Origin: Chionis minor
Lineage: Eukaryota > Chordata > Aves > Charadriiformes > Chionididae
Length of the DNA stretch: 64,000 nt
Assembly: GCA_013398295.1 (NCBI GenBank)
Contig: VZSF01010416.1
Span: 580,098-644,097 of the forward strand
Reading direction: 5' to 3'
Each line of letters opens with the position of its first letter. Position 1 is the stretch's first letter. The notes below the pieces were generated by a model. The model searched no databases. It was given only the letters and a program-made list of their open reading frames with translations, and was not told the DNA's origin. Shown here piece by piece: positions 24,101 to 37,704 of the stretch. The position numbers were made by a program, and so were the translations under genes.

Positions 24101-27100
24101 TGTTTGCTTGTTCAGGCATAGGAAGATGATCTCTCTAAGAAGAGGGGGAGACTTTAATGTAAACTGGGAATAGATCCCATCTCTTTAGAGCAGGAACTGT
24201 CTGTATCATCTCTTTGGAAAGGACATAGCACAACACGATCTCAATTGTTTACTGGGACCACAGCAAGTCAGTAATGTTAACAGTTGTGTTCAGGGTATAC
24301 AGGTAACGTGCTTTTTTAGCCCCACCCAATTGTATTTGCAACTGTAAATTTGTGTTGGCAGTTTTTAATTAGAGCAAATTTTTCTGGCAAATCCCTATCA
24401 TGTTGTTAATTAATTGGTCTTCTGTATCTGCTCCAGTGCCTAAGCATTGGACCACGGCTGTCATGCTTCCTTGATGACTGAGAAAGGGAGATGTGGTTTT
24501 GTCTCACTGTCTGCAGATGACAGGATTTCTCAGAAAGAACTCTAATTTGCTGACCTGAAAGGAGAAAACCAAACATGAAAAATCCAATATCTTCAGCTAC
24601 TGACAGCTACCTTCCCTGTGATGCTCCTCTTTAAAACCTACCCGTACAGAAGCAATACACCAATACCCACTGATAAAGGTGGAATTGTCTTTGCAGCCTC
24701 CAGGTTTTGGGCTGCTCTGGAGGTCTGAAGTACTCTCTGGCATAGTTTTCATCCACCAAAGTGAAGCTCAGACCACTTCCAGCGCTAGAAGTGGATGTTT
24801 TGTCATCACACTCCATATCATGGTGCAAGCTTGAACTTTGGGGGTTTGTGCATGGAGAGATGTAGGGGAAGACCACGTAGGTCAGTGATTTTCTGCCTGT
24901 GAAGCAGGTTTCTAAAAATGGGGCAAAATCAAGCTGTACTGTGTGATACGGGATCCAACATGTGAATTTTCTAAACATTCTTCATCTTTACTGGAAAATT
25001 TTTGAGGGTCCTCAAACAGAAAAAAGTTCAAAGCTTCTATTCTAACATAATGGAAACAATTCATATTCCTGAATATGAATAGGTCCCTGTTCTTACCAGG
25101 CCAGAACAGAACTTTTTGTACAGCAATAATTATTTAAATTACATTTGATCATGGTAATGCCTTAAGTCTAAATAATGGGTAAAGATCTGTGACTATTTTA
25201 AATTTGCATTGTTAATTAAACTAAGATGTTATGTGCCAATTTTACCAAAGGGCCTTTCATTCCTTCTTTTTATTACATAGAGGAAAAGGAAAGCCCTGTT
25301 TATAGCTTAGAGAACAGAGAAGTAGAAAGGAGGGTTAGCAAAAAGACATTTGAAAATTTATTTCAAATGCAGGTTCAGTTATCATCCTTCCATCAAAGGA
25401 ACTCAGAACTTCTGTAAACCGCTGGCAAGTGCCTCACAACTTACCTTTGCTGTAGGCATTATTAAGCCCTTGAGAAGCAAAGGTGCAGGCAGTAGGTGAC
25501 TTTTCATTCAAGGTTATTCTGCGTGTTAGGAGCAGGGATAGGCAGACTATTCTGTACATGCTACATGCTTTGGAGAAGCATTAGCCTACCACGGTAATGC
25601 ATGTGGGAGGGGAGAGAGGCAGGACATCTGTGAACTTCATCACAAGAAAGGATCCCAGCATCGTGGGACCCCAGACAATACCGAACAAATTCCTGATCCA
25701 ACACAAAAAAAGAGAAATACTGAATCACATCATTAACATTGTGTTGTTCCCTCCCATGTGTTCATTCCTTGTATCATTAATTCAGATTTGTCTGAGCTTA
25801 TATATCATTATTTGGGTTTGATTTTTAATGAACTTTTTTTTTTTTGTATTTCTCTTCCAAACATGATCAAGCATATTTGTACATTGATGATATGAGTTAC
25901 AATGGGGAAACAGTATTATCACAGTGGCAGTATTAAAAACGGGCCAGTTCAGGTGGACCTCTTAAAAAGTGGGCTTTGATTTCAGATCTTTAACATCAGC
26001 CCCACTGATGTCTCTGAAACTGGGCAACCTGGTAATCAGGCACCTCAGCTTCTAGTGGCTTGGAAATATACTTGGCATTTACTTTTTTATGAGAAAGCAT
26101 GAGAAAATGTTTATTTCTGTCCAGATCCCCTGTAAAAATCTCAGAGGTAGAAGAAGCAGTGCCAGCGCTGAAACATCTTCAAAGCTAAAACGTATGTTTG
26201 AAGTTTTAAAAAAATCACAAAGCCCTAAATTCAGCCACTGGTTTTCAATAAAAACACTTACTAATTTTTTTTTTCCATGTATTTAAAGAAAAGCCATGGT
26301 TTTGTAATGAAAAATGACAGCAAGCTCTAGGCAGAATTAGGAGCCATTTCTGATAGCTGGGGGATGACAGCCTTTGCAAGGTCAGTCAGTGGAACATCGT
26401 GTGGCCACTGCTGGAAGAGATTTTGGCTACACAGGGTCCCAAACCTGCAATGGCTTCAGAAGAGTGTATTTGTCACATTGGAAGATGAAAGATGAATATC
26501 CCATTGCAATAGCACATTCCCTCCATCCCCCCAAGAATTTATTGTTTCTCTAATTTCATGACTGCGATTAACATTTTCAATGCAGAAAGTGATTATATGT
26601 GGACCCAATCCAACAAAAGCAGCTTTTCTGGAAAAAAAGTAAACCTGGTTTTTAGAAGGGCTTCACATTTTAAGTTATGCATGTAACCTGCATTAAAAAA
26701 CCCACAACACTAGCATATGTAGAGAACAATTGCTTTATGACACTCTCCTGTATTTTCATTGCCCACATGACACCACCTTTTGTAAGTCATGCAAATGATT
26801 CAGCGCTCGGGACAGCAGCACAAATCCAGTGCTGTAGTGTTTTCTGTTCACCTGCGGATCAGAGAACATTGTGTACTTATTTTCAGAGGTATCAACCTGC
26901 TAAAGAAGGGCTTTTCCTCAGCACACGCTGATGCCGCTGAATGGTGAAGGCTGAGACCTGCCCACATGCGGAGGGTGAAGCAAGTTGTCCCAGAGTCATT
27001 CTGATCTTTGGCTGCCTTCAGGGGTGTTGTGAAAGGGAATTATTCTCGCTTTTCCTCCAAATAGGCTCCCCACCCATGCTCCTAACTGACAGCTTAACTT

Positions 27101-28326
27101 GAAAGAGTTCACCCGCAGGAAACTATTAAACTGATGATCATTCTTCTGGTTTATGCATTGATAGAAAAATGTTTTGGTTCAAAAAGAAAAAAAAAGCTGT
27201 GGTAATTTTCATAATAACTTTTTCCTCCTCTTAAATAAACTTGGGCAGGATCCCAACGAAGGTGGTTGACTGTGTTGGATGAGTAAAGGACAGATATTTT
27301 TCAGCATAGCAGATTTTGAACATTAGGCATTTGAAGGATTGGGCCTCACAGCATAGTCAAATACACGGACAGCTGCTTTAGGATAAGGCCCAGCTCAGCC
27401 AAAACAAGTGCTAGAATTCAAAGTGAAATGCTTTCTGCCCGGGCTTTACCGATGTCAAACACAGCTGTGGCATTTTGTTGAAATCTCCCTGGAACCAAAG
27501 TTATCTCACCTCATCAGAAGGCTGTGCGTGGTGTCTGCTTTCCCAAGCTCTTTCCAGGGGAATAGGAAAACAGCAAGGTCGAGCTGAACAATTGGGAACT
27601 TCTCCCAAGAGGAGAAAAGTCAGGAAAATATTTGGGAACGTGTTTGATTGTATTTGAAGTGTGGCAGTGGCATGGAGCCAGGGGCAGGATGCTGTGTGAG
27701 AGAGAAAAGATGGTCCTTTCACCAAGTATATTTGGCTTAAAAAAAGCTGATTCCAAATTGGACCTCCTTGGACTAAGAAATGAGTTGGGCAGCTCCCAGG
27801 AATTTCCCTGGAAGACTCTCACCGACCTGAGCTGTGGCCAGGTCAGAGAGAGGAAAGGTCTTTCTTTATCAGCCAATACCTCAGTCTCACTCCTGTTTCC
27901 TCCTCCACCGCCCCATGGCTGTTTTTGTCTTTTCTTTCTCTTAGGGAGCAAATTGGCTCTCAGACTGGACCCAGACCAGTTCAGATGACAGCTGGGAGGG
28001 CGTTTAACAGTATTAGCCTGGCAGGTGCAACAATCACAGATTGAAAGTCACTGACTTGACCAGCGAGTTTTCTGAAGTTTCCCATGGCCTCATTTTCCCC
28101 TTCTGTTTCTCCTCTTGGTTGTCCTTTTTCCTCTCCCACCTGCAAACCCAGCGCGCTGCCCATTGATGACTGAATTGTTCTCTAATGCTTTGGGAGTGGA
28201 CTGGAGGTACTATTTGGGAGTAATGCTGTTAGACTGGAAACGGTGCGCAACACACAGACTCTGAACGTGGTCCACATATTGGCTGTTGACTTTAATACTG
28301 ATCTTTGCTCTCCTTGTGCTCCTCAG
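18196..28326. other. Large stretch of unique DNA
   Basis: About 10 kb with no recognised gene and little repeat content. AT-rich, homeobox-site-rich stretches at 18.4-18.6 and 24.3-24.4 kb look like candidate conserved elements. The longest frame (21562-22062, minus, 166 codons) has no known domain and covers an inverted-repeat motif. Confidence 0.55.
21678..21725. repeat. Imperfect inverted repeat of the caattgacttc type
   Basis: GAAGCCAATGAT (21683-21694) and ATCATTGACTTC (21701-21712) are inverted copies with one mismatch around a six-base spacer. The pattern matches a motif that I recall as recurring in amniote DNA, 'gaagtcaatgggagttttgccattgacttcaatggga'. Related single arms occur at about 8674-8702, 18101-18120, 37251-37267 and 55493-55509. 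The family is not identified. Confidence 0.4.
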
Positions 28327-28375
28327 AGGCGCCCTGCATGTGCTGGCACAGAGCTGGCACCAAGATGCCGTCGGC
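28327..28375 (+). other. Exon-like segment with splice sites, unproven
   Basis: A pyrimidine-rich tract with a branch-like TACTGAT (28297-28303) and CTCCTCAG lead into 49 bases that are open in all three frames. These end at a full-consensus donor core GTAAGT at 28376. The segment keeps several CpGs in a CpG-poor area. I do not recognise the encoded peptide in any frame. The pattern could arise by chance, and no firm flanking exon is found. Confidence 0.2.
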
Positions 28376-31300
28376 GTAAGTGATCCACTACTGACACCAA
28401 ATAGTGGGAGTGATACCGCGGTGGTGAGGTACGCCCTGCCAAGGAGAGCTGGCAGACATGGGAACTGGAGGAGCTGGTTTCCATGGAAATAAAATCTCCT
28501 GGCAGGAGTTTGTGATTCCTGCAGAGGCTGATCAAAGCATCATTTGGGTGATAAATAATAAAAGGCAGGAGCACATCTGTCTTGCTGCCAGCCCTGTCCC
28601 CTTGCACACTGCCTAACTCTTCCAAGGACTTCCAAGGAAAGGATGAAACAGTGCAGTGATTTGCCTTTCTACTAATACATAATATTATTTATGTTTTGAG
28701 GTTAAAGTGCTGGTGTGTAGAAAGTCCATCTGAAGTCTTTCTATGTTGGTTTGCTCTTTTCAGAGCCAAGCTTCCTCCTTTGATTAGGGAAAGAAAATGC
28801 TTAAGACGTTTCAAGATCAGGACTGACCTTGGGGATAAGCAGTTGAACCACGAAGAGGTAGAGCTAGACAAGCACATCTGCATCATAAGAGTGCTCAAAA
28901 GAGGCCCTGAGATTCAATGGCTCACCCAGACTACAGTCTGAAAAGAGACTTAAAAATCAGGCAGAACCCTACAGCAAGGTCTCCTAAATGTCATGTGAAT
29001 CTCCAGCATTCACAGGCAGATACCATGAAATGTTAAAATAAACAAATTAATACTATCAAGAAGATTATGGAGCCATTGCTGTGCTTGACCAATTAATACT
29101 TAGCAATCCACAGCTCGCATCAAACTTAGAAGTGTTTTGCAATGTTAGGAATCATTTGTTGCTCCTGATGTTTTTTTGTGCTTTAGTTGGGGAATTTTAG
29201 TCCTTGAAAAATATATGCAAATTCAGTCTGGTCTCTAAGTCTCATCCTAATTTCACTGAGCTAGTTTACAAACCTCTGATATATAACTTACTGTTAACTT
29301 ACTGATAAAAACCTGACCTGTTTGAGGGGGTGTGTGGTTTTGGTTTTGTTTTTTTCTCTTCAAACCAAAGTGCTCCCTGGGAAAGTGTTGCCAGATAAAT
29401 TACTGATGTGTGTCTTGCAGTGACAATTTCAGGAATGTTCCAACTCCTGTCTTTCTTTTCTGTATTTTCAGTAGGTTAGTCGAAAGATGACTTGAAGAGG
29501 TGGAGTCTGAGATAAAAGAGAACATAAATCAGATTACGAAAGTGTATGCAGAGGCCTTGCCTTAACTGTTCCAATTCTATAATATGTTTAACCCCAGGAA
29601 GTAACTTGATGGGTAAACCTTAGATCATACTCAGAACCACTAATTTTGCCTGAATCCGGTGTTGAAAAGGGGAATTATCCACTCTAAAACTTTATCCTCA
29701 TCATCTGACTTGCATTTTAAGAAGTAATTCATCTTTTTCTTACTCTACCTCCAACAAAGGTGTTAGTAGTTGTGTAGTTTAAGGGGCTGGATAGAGATGA
29801 CTCACAAAAGAGCAATGAGCTCTTTTTCTTACTTTTCTTTAGTCAGGGGATTTTCTTGACATCCATTGCACCAATTAAAACTCCACTCCAGCAGAATGTG
29901 GTAGGGCTCTGCCATCTTTATCTTTTAAGATTGGTTTCCTAAGGAAGTGAGAAACATGCCATTACATGCTCCATATGTCTGTTTCTCTCTGTCATGCCCC
30001 CCCACTCCCTGCCTTCCCCAAGAGTGTTAAAATCTGCTGATTTATTTTAACCACAAGTATAACAGAGGAGTGTAGTTTCCAAAAATATAAAGCTGCTAGA
30101 AATGTCACAGAAATCAGAGGCTAAGTAACTTGAGACAATTTACAGTGCAAGCTTACTCTTGGTAGACAGCAAAGAAATTTAGCCTTAGACATTCATCTGT
30201 AGAAAACCAAGCTTCACTAGGTTTGTTACTCCTAGAAATACATGTTTATTTCCTTGATTTTTGAGAACAGTTATGTCCAGAGATCACATTTTCATATCAT
30301 GCATATGTTGAAAAGTGAACTCAAACTGTTGACGCTTCAATCTGCAGCCAGAGACCAGTAATGCTAAGACCTCCTCTTGACAGCAGTCTACCCAAATTCC
30401 CGGTGGGTGTTTCTTCATTTTTGGCTACAATACTATGCAGATTTTCATCCAGCTTTTGTCATGCACAACCTTAGACAAGTTCTGAAAGAGCCATTTTGCC
30501 TTGTCATCTCCTGCTTTGGATAACTACTTTGCCCCAAGGAAGGTTTTCAATGCCTTCTCCATAAGCGCAGAGAAATTACGCACATTATATTTGGTTATTT
30601 GGCTTATTGGTCCTAGAAAAGCTGCAGAAACCTAGACTTAGGTTGCTCAAGTACTGGAGCTGAGTTCCGAGTTTTAGAAGGAAGTTCTTACAGCCGTGTC
30701 TCAGAAAGACACTGAAGGTGGCTTTTGAATGCTTAGTTCAAGATCAGAAACATGCTAGGCTTTTCCTGTCATGTAGAGTACTGAAACAATTCAGATTCTC
30801 TCTGTTAATTCAAAGAAATTCAGAGAAAGGATTTTGTCCAGGCAGAGATTATGATGAAATGGAGCAGACAAATCATTTTAGACCCTATCTAACATTATTC
30901 TGGTTCAGGCTTTGTCTGTCTTCTTGCAGCTGGTGTACTGCCAGGTTAAACATCATATTGCAAACCCGTGCAACAGTGAACTTGCATCCGATCTCCATCA
31001 AAAGTGTTGTTTCTGGGAAGTCTAGTAGTGGGCACTGAGATTGGTGGAATCACAGTCCTACTAGGCTTTTTGTCAGCTATATCTCTGCTTCTAAAGGCTT
31101 CCACTCCGAGGAGTGATTCCTGGCTATACGTAGAGAAAACGGGGTTGCATCCACAAAGTTCAAAGCTAGCTTTCTCCAAAGTGAGCAGGCCTTGTCTGGT
31201 GCTTCACAGTACTTTTCTTGGTCCCTTCTGAGCCACATGTAACACCTCTATGGCTTTGAGATACAAGAATAATTTATTTGTACGCTCATTTCAGGTAGTT

Positions 31301-34300
31301 TTGCATGGAAAAAAGCTGCAAACTGTGTCATAGCCTCCAACAGTAGCCATGTTTTTGTATTAAGGATGTGTTTCACATCATGGGGCTTGAAACGAGGGAT
31401 ATGTTTCACTGATAGTGGTCAGGGAGCTGGACAGCATGCTCCTACCTTCGTATTGGCAGGGGCTGCTGGAGCAAGCTGCTTCTAGAGATGCGCTGAGATT
31501 TCTCTGAAGGAATTAGCTAGTCCACTCCCAAAGGGATCCCAAGGGAAAGCACCATAGACAATTGAAGAATCGGGATCTGACAATAAACCAGGGAGCTCAG
31601 CTCTTTGGCAGCGTAGATGTTCTTACTGCTGTTATTTTCGAACCAAATCTGGTTTTTGTTGTGAAGCAATGGGAGCCGACTCTGGGCATGCTGCTCCTGT
31701 TCACAGCAGGGCTGTCTCATAAGTGCAGTGAGGGGAATTTTAAGTGATCTCCTGCAGGATTATTCACTTAATTGTTAGTGAGGACAGCTGGGTGACTTAG
31801 GTCCTCTCAGCAGGGAGCAATGTATGGTTTCACCGTGCTAGTAAGCCAGGCACTTTGTGCTGTCCTCATGGTGAGAGTCTGCAGTGATGCTACCACTGTA
31901 GGAAATGGTAGGAAATACAAGATTCCCTGAAATAATGCCGGGGATGTATAGATGGAACTTGTAATGAAGGAATTGTACAGGGAGTATCTTAAATCAGGTG
32001 GTTGTCACTCGAAGCCATAGTAAGTGGACTTCTATCTTGCAGACTTCTCAGCCTCTCATACAATGACGTGCCCTCTCTACCTAGTCTTAGATGAGATTGA
32101 TCCTTGCAGTTGAATTCCCTTTTGATTGAATGTATAGTGGACCAAATGACTATTATAAAGTTAGGGCTAGAATTAGGATTTAGGACATCAGAATGCTCAG
32201 AACCAGCATCACTCAGTGGCAGCTTCATACCAAACAGTTCAGACATGCCCCCTCAGTCCAAGTTAAGTCATGTCATAGCATAGGGCATGCCCTTATCTTT
32301 TATTTGGAGGGGTGGGGGTGAAAAAACATATCCTGCTGTCTCAAAACAGCAATATGAATGCCATGAAAGCGTACTGAACCCTGATGCTATACATTAAAGC
32401 CAGCATAAACCTCGCAGAAGAATTCCAGCCTCATGGGAAATATTATATACAAGGGAGAACGAGGGCTGAAGGGTTTAGTTTGATGTCTTAATTGGGACCT
32501 GATGCACAGCTGCCACTGGGTTTCTTTGCTCCCTAATCTTCATTTCTTTTGCTTGGCAGACACCCTGCAGACAAGCAGGCCTTCAAAAGCTGAAGAAATA
32601 TGTTCTAGGTGAGGGTCTAACAGGTTATATCCCAGAAACCTCTCCAGGATGTGCATAGTTAAACAGACTTTCCCACTGAGCTATTAGCAGTGTAAAGCCA
32701 AGCAGAGTTTTCTTTGGACGAGACATGCCTTTCTGTCCCTCTCCTGATCTCCAGGGCCAGGCCAAGAACACTTGGGCAACTTTTTTCCTTTTATGGAGTC
32801 CTGTGACCTGCAGGAGATTTATAGCTGCTGCAGAGAAACAGGTGCCAGAATGACCATGGTATATTGGGAAATTCCATTCCACTGAGAGAGTGCAGATCCA
32901 GGAGATGGTCAGAGCAGGTCCAGGACTTTGAAGAGAGCACAGTCAACTTGAATGCCAACTTCTTTATTCCTTTATTTCTTTTTTTTTCCCCCTTTCTTTT
33001 CTGTTTTGTTCCAGAAAGGCTAGGAATTGATTAGCAGAGTTCCTTATGTCTAAGTGGTAATGAAACAGGAAGGAATAAAGGGGACCTTTTGTTTTGCCTA
33101 TAGTGAAAAATTATTTGCATCGTGAATGATCAATAGCTGTCTTGTAAGAGAGACTTTTCCAAGGCCAGTTTTCAATCTTCCTTCAAAATGCTGTCCTTGC
33201 CAGCTTCACCACTGAGCCCGGCACCACCTGGATGTCTGAATGATAAATATGGAATGTGGAAATTCACCCGTTCCAAAGTCACAGGGTCTAGGTGCTACAT
33301 AAGTGCAAAGAGAGAGGTTTTCAGGCAGAATAAACCTCCAAAATGGAAGAGCAAAGCAAGAATTTTAGAGGAAAGATTCTCTGCCTATAAGCTAGACATC
33401 CTAGAGAGACTCTGCTTGCAGATTCGACATCTGGCTGCTCTAAAATCTTGGGTTTGGGCCATTTTAGAAGTTGTCATCCTCACATTGTGTATTCCTAATT
33501 TCCCCAGGAACATTCCTCTGCTTTGACTATTTTGGTTTTACCACTTCCTGGGGTCATATTTTCCCATATGACTTGTGGCCTGGTCTCCTCCTAGTTCCTC
33601 AGTGTCAAAAAGGAGATCAGAAGCTTGGGCATACACTGCATCTCCCCACAGTACTGTTGGCTCCGTGTCCCCTGGAGCTGTTTCATCCATCCAAGATGTA
33701 GTGATATTTGCTTTTGCCTTTCCTCCCGCAAAAAAATGACCACCCCAGAGTCAGCTGCTTCTCCGAACCAACCAGACTGTGTTATGAAGTCCTAGAAGCC
33801 TGGGCCAGGAAATGCCAGCTGGCTGAAACAGCTGGGGTTTTCTCTAAGTCTAATTTGTTCTTCTATACCATATCCACAGTAATGTGTCCGCCCTCAGTTC
33901 TCTATTCATTGGCCTCTTGTTATACTGGGAAAAAGAAATTTAACAGAACATGCTCTCTGACGGACTGAACTTCTTTTTAATTTATTCTTTTAATAAAGTT
34001 GCAGACGAAAATTTGGGGAAACAATGGTGAAATGCGTCCAAAATGTCAGACCATGGAGCAGAATGAGATGCTGAGATCCAGCTGTGAAATTCCACAATGG
34101 ATGTCCTCTCAGAAATCTGGGCTGTGCTACTTGCAGCTTCAAGTTAACTCTACGCTGAAAATTGGCACAAAGAGGAAAAATGTCCCTTTTTCTTGCACTT
34201 CTAGCATTTTCCCAGCAGGGACCAGTGGCCAGTAGCCAGGTTTCAAAGAGAACTATGATTGATGGGTGAATATGTAATGGGGAAAATATCTTGCTGCTTC

Positions 34301-37300
34301 CTCATGTCTAATTCCCACTGCTTTTGCAGGCTGTATCCCAAAGCACTGCTGGGAATAAACAAGCGAGTTTCCTTTCTTGGACATCTTGATGCTTATGAGA
34401 TGGACAGTTCAATGTGAAATCAGTTCATGCTCATTAAGCGATGATTTGTCATTTGTCTACAAAGGTACATAAGCAGAGCTTCCCAATCAGAACTAATAAA
34501 GACTCATTGTTAATGGGGAATAATATGGCTTCCAGTGATCAGATCTATTGTGGGTGGAGATCAGTACTATACAGTTCTCGTAATACCAGTGAAAGTGGGT
34601 CTTCTGTCATTCCTGCTGTGGCTAGCTCCACAATGAGGTCACTAACAGCCGCCTTGCAGAATGCCAGGCAGACTTTGAAACAGTTTTTGCCAGTGACAGA
34701 AAGTCATTGAGATGTAAAGGCTAGTTTTGTTGCATTTTGCTTTTTTTGGTATGGTTAAGACTTCTGCCATGCTGGACAACACTTTCTACATCGGGGTTTG
34801 AGAAAACCTACTGTGAATTGTAGGAGTGGAAATTTTAGGACCAAAAGGGCTGCTTGCAATAAACTGATAAACACAGACTGCTACCAACTTGGAAGAGTCT
34901 ATTTAGCATGTATTTGCATGGTGCCTATCCCACTGGAAGGCTTTTTTGTGTGCCTCTTCCACAGTGCATCAGAATGAACGAGTGAAACATCTGAATGGCT
35001 GAGTGAGTGGTAGAAGACGGAACCTAGAAATGTGAGCATCACACAAATGAAAACTTTCTTGATGTTCATCTAGAATAGTTTACTGGGTATTTTTTGAGGG
35101 CAGTTGGTTGACTGGTTCTCTCTTGGTAAAAGGAATAAATTTTGATGAATTCCTCCCAAATCATTACATCTTACATTACTCAAAAATAAATGTCAAGACC
35201 CTATGAATAAGTGAAAAAATATACCAGTGGCAGGAAGGATGCATTAAGGATTTCTCCCACACACGCATTCTGATTTCAGTGCTTCTGCAGTGAGTTTTTG
35301 GCCCTACAATTTCTTTTTAACCTTCAGATTCATTGAGTGCCAATGATTAGTTGTAGCGGAAAAAAATCTTCAGATGCCTAGATAGTGTTCTACAGATGTT
35401 ATCCATTGTAGGTGATGCTGTCTTGAGGTTAACTACAAAATAATAAAAAACCCAGCCTCAGAGAGAGTCAGAGACCTCTCGGGAGTGGTAATGCAGTACA
35501 GAGCCTTTCACCCTGAGGCCAGCAGGTCAAACCCATTCCAGACCAGGAGTGACCAGCAGTTATTAGATGTCTGCATTCAGATTCACGGAGATGATTTGAA
35601 AAGTGTTGCTTTTATTAGTGCTACTGGAAGGCCCTTCATGCACCTATATTGCAAAACCTGCCAATCTGTGTCATTCTTCTTAGAGAACATGGGAGCAAAT
35701 ACTTTATAACTGTTCAGAAATATGAGCTTATTTACAGTACAAAAAAAATTATCAGAGTTTTCATGATTTGCCCTTTTGTGGGCCAGCACTGTAGAAGGAT
35801 CAAAGATGCAATTGGCCGCAATTAAGGACTTTATTCTCTTACTTCTAGATGTGGGCGCTGGAGTCAAACTCAGAACTGTAATAGCTCCCACCACAAAGCT
35901 AAGTCATTCTTCATGGCTATTTCACTGGAGATGGTTATCATCAAGAAGTGTCCAAGAATCTTAGATCAGTACAAATAAAACTGTGCACAGATTGAAAGAA
36001 CAAATGCAATAAATGGCTTAAAGGAGAAAAGCAAGAAAGAACAATTAAAAAAGGAAAAAGAAAAAGCTGAGGACATAAGAAAAACTCATCAGTCTCTGTA
36101 AGGGGCAGTGCTGACACACACACCTTCCACAAGAAACATAGCTGCAGGCAGTACATTAGACATGTGGAAGGAGTACTGCATGAAGTCAAAGAAAATCTAA
36201 GCTTCTTTTCCTCTGCCATAAATCATAGCGCGTGTTTTTTTTTCCAAGGCAAGGTGAAAGATTGATTTTTGCACAGTGTAGGGCTGCATATATTAGCTTC
36301 TGATTTTCAAGGAAATGGCACCATTTCTGAATTACGTGACATGCATTATGTTGTCAGTTTCAACATGTGCAGTAATACCTAAACCTGCTCTATCCTGTAA
36401 CCCTGTTCTCTTCTCTTGTGCACCATCCCTTCTCCCTGATTGCTGCTTTTCAAGCAATTTCTCCTAAGCAGCTTTCCTTCCCGTTTTTCAGCTGAAATTT
36501 GAGGCTGTGAAAGATGTTAACTTCTCTAAGGCGGCAGATGAATGAAATCCACCCTCATCCCCCACCCCGGATTTAGGGGGCCAAATGCTTTGACTGAAGA
36601 AACCAGAATATATCCTCACCATACAAAGCAATGCTATGTAGATATACTCAGGATGGCACTGGGCATTCTAATAGGCCGTGTAACTGGATCGGACTAATTA
36701 ATTCAACTAGAAGTTAAGCATTAATGTCAACTTTGCAGCACACTGAAAATCTGTTCTGGGGGATTGTGCATTGCTCATCACCTATGGTAAACAACACAGA
36801 AGGACAGAGGAGCAATTAGTCTCAAAGAACAAAAAATAAAAAGGAGTAACTGTAGAGGTGAGGATGTGAGTTTTAGGAGGAAAAGGAATGGGACTGGAAG
36901 AGCATAGAGGACATTGAAATCCTAGACTTCATTAAACCTCGAACAGGGGAGTCGATTGGGTTTTCTGCCATAAAACCAGTGGTGCCGATGGGCTGCAGTT
37001 TGCCACAATGAGGCGATTCCCTCATTGGCAATGTCACTGTATGGGCCGAGAACTATAGCAATGTTGGTGGCTTTGTAACAGCTTATACACCGGTGTTTGT
37101 GAGCTCTTCCTATAGCACATCTTGCACAGATATTGAGCACAAACTTCCATTTGTTGTAACTGGAGAACAATGATGGTAGTGCTTTCTAAAGTAATTTTCA
37201 TTGAAAAGTAAATAGAAACCATCTTTCTCCCTCTCAAGGGTTAAAATAATTCCCTTGAAGTCAGTGGTGCTCTAACAGTAGGGGCCTTGACTCTGTGCCT

Positions 37301-37691
37301 AAACCACCTGCCTTTATTAATTATTATCATCTATCACATCTATGAGGATAGTCTCTACAGGCAAATTTTTTGTGTTGGGTGCAGATTGATACGATTAATG
37401 GGAATCTCCAACCCAAGCAGTGGAACTCTCCCAAGTTAATTTTATCCATTTCTCCACCTCTGCATAAACCCCACTTTAAGCCAAGCTTCACTATTGCCTG
37501 TAGTTTGCACCAGGCAATAGTCTGAAACATTTAGAGACTTTCAGACAGTTTCCTTCCAAGTTGGCTTTTTCAGAATCCACATCAGTTGGGAGCTGGCTGT
37601 GCCACAGAGATGATATAAAAAGAACTGTTCAATAGTAATCTATTTTCCTAGCTGAAAGTGAATGATCTGAAGTGAATCAGTGTTTTTCAGA

Positions 37692-37704
37692 TTTTTTTTT
37701 TTTT
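37692..37704. repeat. Poly-T tract before an AG
   Basis: Thirteen T residues followed by CTCCAG make a textbook polypyrimidine-AG arrangement. A frame of 27 codons follows before a stop, with no good splice donor, so I treat this as a chance tract. Confidence 0.85.

Noticed and set aside
32970..33060. Very strong polypyrimidine-AG acceptor at 33014
   Set aside because: All three downstream frames hit stops within about 20 bases and no donor follows, so it is not a coding exon.
35480..35900. Possible tRNA-derived SINE (B-box-like GGTCAAACCC)
   Set aside because: No A box at the right distance and no match to a family that I know.
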